Positions 1-4,849 of a DNA stretch of 13,844 bases are shown one piece after another; the first letter of the stretch is position 1; every line of letters begins with the position of its first letter. This DNA is from Suilimivivens sp964571145 (lineage in GTDB: Bacteria; Bacillota; Clostridia; Lachnospirales; Lachnospiraceae), in NCBI GenBank assembly GCA_964571145.1, contig CAZNAP010000060.1:1-13844 (forward strand). Reading direction: 5' to 3'. The position numbers and the translations under genes are program-made. The notes beneath the pieces are model-generated. The model searched no databases and was not told the origin of the DNA. It saw only the letters and a program-made list of their open reading frames with translations.

Positions 1-10
1 CCGTCGGGTT

Positions 11-37
11 CCACCTGCATAGCAGGTGGTTTTATTT
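11..37 (+). terminator. Hairpin followed by a T-rich tract
   Basis: A perfect 8-bp inverted repeat (CCACCTGC / GCAGGTGG, loop of 3) at 11-29 is followed on the plus strand by TTTTATTT. It could terminate a plus-strand gene left of the window. It also lies between the T-box terminator and the T-box-controlled gene, an unusual place for a hairpin, so an end structure of a small inserted element (IS200/IS605 type) is an alternative. The sequence alone does not decide. Confidence 0.4.
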
Positions 38-49
38 AATGATGCCATA

Positions 50-262
50 CAAAAAAATCCTGAATTGATATAGTAATCAATTCAGGACGAATTAATAAAT
101 CCGCGGTGCCACCTGATTTACTGCAATTGCAGTCTCTTTCCATTTTAAAATTATCAAGCTGATAAAGTTGTTATTCATATGGATTCATTCTGCCGGCTTT
201 CCACCACCCCGGCTCGCTGTAAGTGATAATCCACACTACTGGTCTTCGTCTTCGCTTTTACA
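50..262 (-). promoter_or_regulatory. T-box riboswitch leader, probably tRNA-Asn responsive
   Basis: T-box leaders read the charging state of one tRNA and control a synthetase, biosynthesis or uptake gene. On the minus strand the canonical T-box AGGTGGCACCGCGG is at 114-101. It lies just before a terminator hairpin (arms 87-76 and 69-58) with a 7-T run at 57-51. Upstream, at about 213-191, is a GC-rich Stem I apex of the usual GAGCCGGGG...AAGCCGGC type. The candidate specifier region GAATAACAAC (176-167) contains AAC, an Asn codon. The variable T-box base is C (UGGC), which pairs with discriminator G, as in bacterial tRNA-Asn. The regulated gene lies left of base 1, plausibly asparaginyl-tRNA synthetase, an asparagine-synthesis gene or a transporter. 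The T-box is certain; the Asn assignment is inference. Confidence 0.93.
58..87 (-). terminator. T-box intrinsic terminator
   Basis: A 12-bp perfect stem (76-87 with 58-69, loop of 6) is followed on the minus strand by seven T at 57-51. The stem competes with the antiterminator that contains the T-box motif. Confidence 0.9.
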
Positions 263-267
263 GTGTA

Positions 268-296
268 ATCATAATGTAGATTGACCAATTTGTCAA
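268..296 (-). promoter_or_regulatory. Promoter of the T-box leader
   Basis: Minus strand: TTGACA at 296-291, a 17-bp spacer, and TATGAT at 273-268. This is close to sigma-A consensus and would start transcription near 261, just ahead of Stem I. Expression is therefore expected to be constitutive at initiation, with control by attenuation. Confidence 0.85.
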
Positions 297-311
297 TTGA
301 TATTACACATT

Positions 312-851
312 CTATTGTAATTCTCTGCCATACTTCACATCATAAATACGAATGCTTATAATAATGTCATCTTCATATTTATAATTGATCCATAAGCGCG
401 AATTCTTCTTGTAATCTTCCTCCGGATCAACTTCTATATTTCCATTAAATAATACAGAGTAGACATCCACATCGGATTCAAATTCATATTCAAAAGCATC
501 TTTTACTTTCTCGATACTATCTCCGACTGCAATATCTTTATAGGTTCTTACTGCTTCATTTTTCACACGAAAAGCTCTGACAAAACCAATTTCATTCGTA
601 ATGTACATGAATAATTCTTCGTCATCCTTTTCAACTATATACGAAGACAATGAATCTCTATATGTAGCTGCATAACCTTCATCTTTCGTAACAGTATAAT
701 CTTTCAATTTTGTTTCCATATCTTCTTGTGCAATATCATAGGTAACCACCGTCTTGCCAATTGCCAATTCAGATGGGGATAATTCCACTTGTTTTGAGCA
801 TGCACCAAAGCAGCAACAGCTCATTACTAATAATACAGCTATTATTTTCAT
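312..851 (-). CDS. Predicted lipoprotein of unknown function
   Basis: A 179-residue protein whose family I do not recognise. It begins with a lipoprotein signal peptide: short positive start, hydrophobic stretch (MKIIAVLLVM) and lipobox FGAC with the lipidated cysteine at residue 18. The mature part should therefore be a membrane-anchored extracellular protein. It is acidic and mostly beta/alpha in character. The segment YKDIAVGDSIEKVKDAF resembles the SmpA/BLIP-type 'G-x-s-x-x-x-V' turn-helix seen in many small secreted Gram-positive proteins. An upstream ATG at 905 would add 18 residues and bury the signal peptide, so the ATG at 851 is preferred (GGAAGGA about 11 bases upstream). It follows the ubiquitin-like gene on the same strand by about 110 bases, without an obvious terminator between, and probably shares its transcript. 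Confidence 0.75.
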   Translation of the reverse strand: MKIIAVLLVMSCCCFGACSKQVELSPSELAIGKTVVTYDIAQEDMETKLKDYTVTKDEGYAATYRDSLSSYIVEKDDEELFMYITNEIGFVRAFRVKNEAVRTYKDIAVGDSIEKVKDAFEYEFESDVDVYSVLFNGNIEVDPEEDYKKNSRLWINYKYEDDIIISIRIYDVKYGRELQ

Positions 852-963
852 ATTATAATGATTCCTTCCATAGAGTTTGCTGATTAAAATTTTATCACGT
901 TTCATTTCATCTTTCTACAAATTTTATCAGTACCCCTCTCTTCCACCATACACTACACCCCAA

Positions 964-1194
964 TTACTCCAGTATCAAAACATCCCCATCAAGAACACCA
1001 GCCTCGCGATAATTCCATTCTGGCTGCATGATACTATTTGTTCTCTCCAAATAGATAGTCGTTTCTGCACTTGTACTAAACACTGCTGATTCACACAATA
1101 TTTTCAGTGTTTTCCATATTTGTTGCTCACAATCGACCATAATGGTGATTTCTTGATTATCGGATATCAATCTAAAACTAATGGTTATCATCAT
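964..1194 (-). CDS. Small ubiquitin-like protein, YukD/EsaB-like
   Basis: A 76-residue protein with the outline of a ubiquitin fold: a beta-rich start (MITISFRLISDNQEITIMVD), a helix (QQIWKTLKILCES) and a C-terminal signature EAGVLDGDVLILE. The signature matches the '(S/K)xxGIxxGDxLxIL' ending of YukD/EsaB proteins. In type VII (ESX/Yuk) secretion these are small cytoplasmic accessory subunits. No other type VII gene (WXG100, EssB, EssC) is in the window, so it is either an orphan or serves a system elsewhere. An AAAGGA lies about 10 bases before the ATG at 1194, and a second ATG at 1191 follows at once. It is the first gene downstream of the leftward agr-region promoter and structured leader. 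The fold assignment is by eye and moderately sure; the pathway is inference. Confidence 0.65.
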   Translation of the reverse strand: MMITISFRLISDNQEITIMVDCEQQIWKTLKILCESAVFSTSAETTIYLERTNSIMQPEWNYREAGVLDGDVLILE

Positions 1195-1234
1195 CCTTCC
1201 AAAATCCTTTCGAATGGAATCTATATAGAGAAAT

Positions 1235-1340
1235 CTGATTAAGAGACATCCCGACTCGCAAGAGGCGTATATCGATTCCTCCCCTTTTACGACTTAAGGA
1301 AAAGTTCTACCCCATGGTTGTCAGGTGGTCTCCTAATCAG
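1235..1340 (-). ncRNA. Structured RNA leader or sRNA from the leftward promoter
   Basis: The leftward transcript predicted to start near 1338 begins inside a 13-bp helix with one G-U (1340-1328 with 1247-1235). Inside it is a second helix CCUGAC/GUCGGG (1325-1320 with 1255-1250). Two further hairpins can form: CUUUUCCUU with AAGGGGAGG, and CGC-CUCUU-GCG. This is a compact branched RNA with its 5' end closed in a stem. I do not recognise a known riboswitch class. No U-tract follows, so it may be the 5' leader of the ubiquitin-like gene or a processed effector RNA. An inverted-repeat mobile remnant is the main alternative. Confidence 0.5.
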
Positions 1341-1344
1341 AAAT

Positions 1345-1373
1345 ATTATATACGAAAAAACCTCAATTCTGAT
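1345..1373 (-). promoter_or_regulatory. Leftward activator-dependent promoter
   Basis: Minus strand: a perfect -10 TATAAT at 1350-1345. At the 17-bp position there is only a poor -35 (ATCAGA, 1373-1368). The weak -35 next to a pair of direct repeats suggests that activation needs a bound regulator. Confidence 0.6.
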
Positions 1374-1409
1374 TTTAAATGTCTGAACCGTGTGTTTTTC
1401 ACTCCGAAC
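1373..1409 (-). promoter_or_regulatory. Leftward LytTR/AgrA-type direct-repeat operator
   Basis: Read on the minus strand, GTTCGGA (1409-1403) and GTTCAGA (1388-1382) are repeated at exactly 21 bp. That is the two-turn spacing used by LytTR-domain regulators such as AgrA. The proximal repeat is centred 37.5 bp from the centre of the -10 box. The whole 37-bp block is a mirror copy (29 of 37 identical) of the block at 1455-1491. Confidence 0.6.
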
Positions 1410-1454
1410 TTCATAAAAAAAGACATTTTGACCCTTTTTTGCCCATTTTCATAT

Positions 1455-1491
1455 GTTCAGACGCAAAAAAGCACGATTCAGACATGTAAAA
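1455..1491 (+). promoter_or_regulatory. Rightward LytTR/AgrA-type operator upstream of agrB
   Basis: GTTCAGA at 1455-1461 and ATTCAGA at 1476-1482 are repeated with a 21-bp period. The block continues into CATGTAAAA, matching CATTTAAAA of the mirror copy. The proximal repeat is centred 37.5 bp before the -10 centre, the same distance as in the leftward copy. It is probably the target of the response regulator that senses this locus's own peptide, acting as positive feedback on agrBD. Confidence 0.6.
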
Positions 1492-1519
1492 CTGGATTCA
1501 CCAATTTTTGCCTTATTAT
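1491..1519 (+). promoter_or_regulatory. agrBD promoter
   Basis: The -10 is TATTAT at 1514-1519. A poor -35 (ACTGGA, 1491-1496) sits 17 bp upstream, directly after the operator. Transcription would start near 1526, about 50 bases before agrB. Confidence 0.5.
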
Positions 1520-1575
1520 GTCCTCAAATAGATATTTATTGGCATTCGCTAAGAAAGAAAACGGGGAACTAGTAT

Positions 1576-2160
1576 ATGGCTCAAATCAGGAATCTGTTAC
1601 TAAATGAATATCACTTTACCACTTATCAACTTGAAAAAATGAAATATGTACTATTATCACTTCTTTCCGAAATAACAAAGTTTATGCTCATCATTTCGTT
1701 TTTTCTCATCATGCATAAATTACCGGAACTAATTGTCTCTACGATTGTTTTAATATGTATACGTTGCTTTACAGGAGGAATTCATCTCAAACACTACTTA
1801 TCCTGCTTAATTCTAACCTTTTGCATTTTTTTTATAGGCATTTATATTTTGCCAATGTTGATTAGCATTAATTCTTTTGGGATGATTCTTGTTTTAAATA
1901 TCTGCATTATACTCATTTATTTGATTGGTCCTGTTCCTTCTTCTTATCGCCCTCCTCTGTCCGCGGAGCAAAAAAATAAATGCAAAATAATCGCTGTTAC
2001 TACGATTCTTATTTTTATCTATATCATTTTTGTATTTCAAGAAGCCAGCTGTATATCTGCCGGCTTTTGGATTATTGTACTTCAAACTCTTCAATTAGGG
2101 TTTGCAAAAATATTCTTACTAACAAAAGGAGAAGAAAAAAATGAAGCAAAAAATTGTTAA
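1576..2160 (+). CDS. agrB: AgrB-type accessory gene regulator peptidase
   Basis: A 194-residue integral membrane cysteine endopeptidase that cuts and cyclises the AgrD propeptide. Hydrophobic segments lie near residues 35-60, 78-120 and 138-175. The catalytic pair is visible in RCFTGGIHLKHYLSC: His70 and Cys77, seven apart like His77/Cys84 of S. aureus AgrB. The later PVPSSYRPPLSAEQK segment is the conserved loop usually seen as 'P(V/I)...P(L)s..eK'. The length is normal for the family. GGGGA about eight bases before ATG 1576 is a good ribosome binding site. The 3' end overlaps agrD by 20 bases, which suggests translational coupling. Its promoter carries the paired direct repeats described separately. 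No AgrC kinase or AgrA regulator follows; sensing must be encoded elsewhere. Confidence 0.95.
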   Translation: MAQIRNLLLNEYHFTTYQLEKMKYVLLSLLSEITKFMLIISFFLIMHKLPELIVSTIVLICIRCFTGGIHLKHYLSCLILTFCIFFIGIYILPMLISINSFGMILVLNICIILIYLIGPVPSSYRPPLSAEQKNKCKIIAVTTILIFIYIIFVFQEASCISAGFWIIVLQTLQLGFAKIFLLTKGEEKNEAKNC

Positions 2161-2266
2161 ACTAATTGGGTTATTAGCAAGTACCTGTCTGGCTCTTTAT
2201 CCTATTATAATTGGGGACAGACCAAGCTTTTTATTCTTTGGAGAACTTCCGATTCCCAAAGAGTAA
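2141..2266 (+). CDS. agrD: AgrD cyclic lactone autoinducer propeptide
   Basis: A 41-residue propeptide in the classic AgrD layout. It has an amphipathic N-terminal helix with lysines (residues 1-25), a core GDRPSFLFF, and an acidic C-terminal recognition tail GELPIPKE. It aligns with S. aureus AgrD (core CDFIM, tail DEVEVPKE) so that Ser29 takes the place of the ring cysteine and Phe33 that of the cleavage residue. The predicted signal is a five-residue macrolactone Ser-Phe-Leu-Phe-Phe, with an exocyclic tail of unknown length (possibly from Asp26 or Arg27). Serine would give an ester (lactone) rather than a thiolactone, as known for S. intermedius and E. faecalis. AAAGGAG at 2125-2131 is a strong ribosome binding site inside agrB. 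A weak CTTAC/GTAAG hairpin lies about 22 bases after the stop. Confidence 0.93.
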   Translation: MKQKIVKLIGLLASTCLALYPIIIGDRPSFLFFGELPIPKE

Positions 2267-2327
2267 ACGTTAGTCATACAAGGCCTATCTTACAGAGTAT
2301 CAGTAAGTTGCTTTTGATAAAGTTGCT

Positions 2328-2357
2328 TTGGACATGATCATACAATCATGTTACAAT
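2328..2357 (+). promoter_or_regulatory. MBL-hydrolase promoter with embedded palindrome
   Basis: A possible -35 TTGGAC (2328-2333), an 18-bp spacer and -10 TACAAT (2352-2357). The spacer holds a perfect inverted repeat ACATGAT-N6-ATCATGT (2332-2351). This position suits a repressor operator. Confidence 0.45.
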
Positions 2358-2388
2358 ATTCTGCATAACAGAAAGGAATTGACTGGCT

Positions 2389-3165
2389 ATGCTGAATATC
2401 ATCAAAATGAATGACTCGATTTGGAGAATACATGAGGAAAACAGAACTACCAATCCGGATGCTTATTTGGTAGTTGGAAATGACAGGGCTGTCGTTATTG
2501 ATGCTCTGGAATCCGAAGCAGGTCTTTATAATACTGTGAAGCAACTTACTGATAAGCCTTTATTCTTATTATTAACACATGGACATCCCGATCATGCTGG
2601 AGTTGGTGTTGACACTTTTGTCATAAATCACTGTCCTGTTTATATGAACTATAAAGATATGCCGCTGCTACCCCTATATTGTAGCAAAACTCAAAAAGAT
2701 ACAGATGTGATTATGGAACTAAATGCCGGGGATTCTTTTGACTTAGGTGGAATTGTTTTGGAAGCCTTCGCCATACCTGGACATACCCCGGGCAGTATCG
2801 CCTTTATTGAGCAGAAACACAAAATACTCTTTTCCGGTGATTCTCTTGGCTCCGGTGGTATCTGGATGTGGCTTCCGGAATGTCTGCCACTTTCTGATTA
2901 TCTGCATACCCTTGAAGAAACAAAAAAACTCTTTGCAGCAATACCGGAACTAATTCTCTATCCCGGACATATAGGCCAGTCAGATGAAGCGCTTGGGATG
3001 GATTATTTGAATGACCTGTATCAACTGACTAAAACAATATTAGAGCAGGACGGCAATGTTGACGGCACTTGGGAACACTTTACGCTTCCTACCGGAAAAT
3101 ATAAGTTTATCAATACTGCTTATGGACGGGTGACCAGTTACTGCTTCAGCCCGGACAAACTTTAA
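2389..3165 (+). CDS. Metallo-beta-lactamase-fold hydrolase
   Basis: A 258-residue MBL-fold metalloenzyme with the complete dinuclear metal site. THGHPDHAG gives His64, His66, Asp68 and His69. IPGHTPGS gives His132, FSGDSLGSGG gives Asp151, and YPGHIGQ gives His194. The pattern is that of glyoxalase-II-like/lactonase-like hydrolases, acting in the cytoplasm (no signal peptide). Its natural substrate cannot be told from the motifs; thioesters, lactones and phosphodiesters are all used in this superfamily. AAAGGA lies 11 bases before the ATG at 2389. It starts 122 bases after agrD with its own promoter and ends at a strong terminator, so it appears to be a single-gene unit. A role on the neighbouring lactone signal is possible but unproven. 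Confidence 0.9.
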   Translation: MLNIIKMNDSIWRIHEENRTTNPDAYLVVGNDRAVVIDALESEAGLYNTVKQLTDKPLFLLLTHGHPDHAGVGVDTFVINHCPVYMNYKDMPLLPLYCSKTQKDTDVIMELNAGDSFDLGGIVLEAFAIPGHTPGSIAFIEQKHKILFSGDSLGSGGIWMWLPECLPLSDYLHTLEETKKLFAAIPELILYPGHIGQSDEALGMDYLNDLYQLTKTILEQDGNVDGTWEHFTLPTGKYKFINTAYGRVTSYCFSPDKL

Positions 3166-3185
3166 AAAAATAGTACTTAGAAACC

Positions 3186-3214
3186 AAAGAGGGTACCAAA
3201 TGGTACCCTCTTTT
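3186..3214 (+). terminator. Terminator between convergent genes
   Basis: A 12-bp perfect stem (3186-3197 with 3202-3213, loop AAAT) is followed by TTTTC on the plus strand. It ends the MBL-hydrolase transcript and can also serve the convergent minus-strand gene ending at 3226. Confidence 0.85.
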
Positions 3215-3225
3215 CATTATTCTCT

Positions 3226-3921
3226 TTAAAATATGTCTTTCTGAAATTTCTGCAGTCTTTCATCAAACTGCTCATAGAAGTCCTGCTCATGATTATAGGG
3301 CAGAACATAAAATTCATTCAAGAAATGTAAATTCAGATTCTTAATCATTTCATCTGTATCAGTTCCGGCCTCTTCCTGTACAGTTGCTGTCTGAAGTGAC
3401 CTCAGGTGCTGCTGAAACTCTTTTAGGAAATAATGCCATCTGCAGATATAGTTTTCATATTTTGACAGTTCCGGAATATCCAGCCATTTCTTTAACTTAA
3501 CCTTTGTTTTCTCCGGATAAGGGCATTCGTGTATTTGCAAAAAATATCGAAAAGCCTCGCCGTCATAGATTCTACCCAGTGGAAACATTCTGCAAAATCC
3601 CGGTCTAAAATTGTGAATACTGCATCGGCCTTCTTGATTCAGAAAAGCACAGGCATCTGTTTTGGGTTGCATTTTGAGATTAGGCTGTATCAGTCCTTCT
3701 ACCACATTCAACTCTATCTTGTCCGTCATGAGCTGTGCAAAATCCAAGTCTAGCCCCTTTTCCAGTTGATACATATCATAGGAATCCAGCACAATGGAGC
3801 TTCCCATGCCCCGGCAACAGCCGGAGCACCCGAAGCAATCCTTACAGCCGACCTTCACCATATCGCCTGCTGTATACAGTTTTCCATCCGATATCTGAGA
3901 TAAATCAATTTCTCGTTCCAT
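3226..3921 (-). CDS. YkgJ-family cysteine-cluster protein
   Basis: A 231-residue protein with the N-terminal cysteine cluster CKDCFGCSGCCRG (Cys26, 29, 32, 35, 36). A second set follows: CAFLNQEGRC, then GFCRMFPLG and HECPYP. This is the YkgJ/UPF0153 family of predicted zinc- or iron-binding proteins; the precise activity is not established. The C-terminal 80 residues are helical and charged. ATG 3921 is chosen because GAAAGG lies nine bases upstream. An in-frame ATG at 3987 would overlap the preceding gene by 83 bases and has no comparable site. With 3921 the overlap with the DUF1062 gene is 17 bases, so the two are probably translationally coupled. Confidence 0.85.
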   Translation of the reverse strand: MEREIDLSQISDGKLYTAGDMVKVGCKDCFGCSGCCRGMGSSIVLDSYDMYQLEKGLDLDFAQLMTDKIELNVVEGLIQPNLKMQPKTDACAFLNQEGRCSIHNFRPGFCRMFPLGRIYDGEAFRYFLQIHECPYPEKTKVKLKKWLDIPELSKYENYICRWHYFLKEFQQHLRSLQTATVQEEAGTDTDEMIKNLNLHFLNEFYVLPYNHEQDFYEQFDERLQKFQKDIF

Positions 3922-4303
3922 CTGAATTAACCTTTCGTAATATGACTTCAGCCCTGTTTCTAGCAAAAAACTCTTTATCTGTACCATATTGTAATGCTAG
4001 CTCTTCGTCATTTGCCATAAAGCGTTCATATTCTTCCGAAGAAATACGACTGGGCTTACGTCTTTCATAAATAGTCAGGTTGCAAGTGTGTTTGCACTTT
4101 TTACACTGGTAAATCAGCCATACATCTACTTTATTGCCGTTGGCATTCACCCGAAAACAACCCGTATTGACAAAATGCTCTTTTTTCCCGCACTTTGCAC
4201 ATTTTCTGAGAACTTCATAAGAAGCTCGTAAATTAGTTCCATATTCAGTTTTATTATCGTTTAGTTGAAGATTTTCTTCAACTCTTTTTTTACAATAGCT
4301 CAT
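3905..4303 (-). CDS. DUF1062-family zinc-ribbon protein
   Basis: A 132-residue protein with a zinc-ribbon pair CAKC (Cys35, Cys38) and CKKC (Cys67, Cys70). These flank the segment NTGCFRVNANGNKVDVWLIY, which I recognise as the core of the DUF1062 family. The following 'YERFMANDEELALQYG' motif is also typical. The function is unknown. Members I remember are usually longer at the C-terminus (around 180 residues or more), so this copy may be shortened; it stops soon after the RAEVIL segment. AAGGAG eight bases before the ATG is a strong start signal. It is the first gene of a two-gene unit with the YkgJ-type protein. Confidence 0.8.
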   Translation of the reverse strand: MSYCKKRVEENLQLNDNKTEYGTNLRASYEVLRKCAKCGKKEHFVNTGCFRVNANGNKVDVWLIYQCKKCKHTCNLTIYERRKPSRISSEEYERFMANDEELALQYGTDKEFFARNRAEVILRKVNSDGTRN

Positions 4304-4358
4304 TTTTGCATCTCCTTCTGATTTTCCTGAAGTCGTGCAAAGACTATTGCCTATTGTA

Positions 4359-4493
4359 TTATTTTGATTTCATTGCAATAGCCTTTGCTATGCAATGTAG
4401 TAGGGTGTGCCCATAATATTCATTTCCTCCTCTAGACTATTCTTTGTTCCTTTGTAGACTCATCAGTCTGCGTAAATTCATTTTTTGTTCCAT
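4359..4493 (-). other. 45-codon reading frame interrupted by an amber codon
   Basis: Minus strand, ATG at 4493. The frame reads MEQKMNLRRLMSLQRNKE, meets TAG at 4439-4437 (codon 19), and continues in frame as SRGGNEYYGHTLLHCIAKA to a TAA at 4361-4359. It has protein-like composition but I do not recognise it. It may be a decayed gene remnant in the leader of the DUF1062 operon. A second possibility is a short peptide starting at the ATG preceded by GAGGAGG (4435-4429): MGTPYYIA. A 10-bp hairpin (with one bulge) overlaps the 3' part. A decayed remnant is most likely. Confidence 0.3.
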
Positions 4494-4513
4494 AAGCGAC
4501 CCATGCGCACAAC

Positions 4514-4544
4514 AAAAAAAGAGCACAACCACACGGTTATGCTC
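4514..4544 (-). terminator. Intrinsic terminator of the small transcript
   Basis: Minus strand: GAGCATAACC, loop GTGT, GGTTGTGCTC (one A-C mismatch; arms 4544-4535 and 4530-4521), followed by seven T (4520-4514). It also insulates the DUF1062 operon from upstream transcription. Confidence 0.85.
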
Positions 4545-4786
4545 CTGTCATATACAGTATACGTATCAAATAACAGTACTCTGATTAACACAAAATCAGA
4601 CTATCTGCGTAAAAATACAAAATGTATGAACGGCATTGTATGGTATAAAAGGGTACAGTGAGCGCGCAGAATAACGCCATACTGTCTTTCTCAAACTGTT
4701 TAGTTGTTTGAAATTTCCTTAATTACCAAGCCTAACATACAATTCCTCGTTTCTTAAAATACACTTAAATGCACTTTCCTAAGTGC
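4514..4786 (-). ncRNA. Predicted small transcript with no annotated gene
   Basis: A perfect promoter (4821-4793) and a strong terminator (4544-4514) bound a transcript of about 270 bases that contains no convincing gene. Its 5' end carries a GCACTT-AGGA-AAGTGC hairpin, and CTGATT/AATCAG forms another near 4599-4581. Two small frames exist: a 12-codon one (MLGLVIKEISNN) after a GAGGA, and a 31-codon hydrophobic one starting MALFCALTVPFYTIQ with a poor ribosome binding site. It does not match a class I can name (not an obvious 6S, tmRNA or SRP RNA). It could be a regulatory RNA or encode a tiny membrane peptide. Confidence 0.55.
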
Positions 4787-4792
4787 AAAGTC

Positions 4793-4821
4793 ATTATAAT
4801 TGATAGATTTTCGCCTGTCAA
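4793..4821 (-). promoter_or_regulatory. Consensus promoter of the small transcript
   Basis: Minus strand: TTGACA (4821-4816), a 17-bp spacer and TATAAT (4798-4793), a perfect sigma-A consensus. It lies about 30 bases past the aldo/keto reductase stop, and no protein gene begins for more than 300 bases. Confidence 0.85.
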
Positions 4822-4849
4822 TCTTTTTTCGCTCATAATATCCTGTCTT

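Noticed and set aside
877..1089. 70-codon plus-strand frame opposite the ubiquitin-like gene
   Set aside because: Antisense shadow of a better supported minus-strand gene; no ribosome binding site.
1235..1340. Known riboswitch class at the leftward leader
   Set aside because: I compared the visible conserved segments with c-di-GMP, purine, TPP, guanidine, ZTP and fluoride classes and found no matching core, so no class name is given.
1314..1607. 97-codon plus-strand frame upstream of agrB
   Set aside because: It covers both operator blocks and the agrB promoter, overlaps agrB out of frame and has low-complexity composition.
2289..2307. Terminator after agrD
   Set aside because: The CTTAC/GTAAG stem is only 5 bp with a 9-base loop and an interrupted T-tract; too weak to call.
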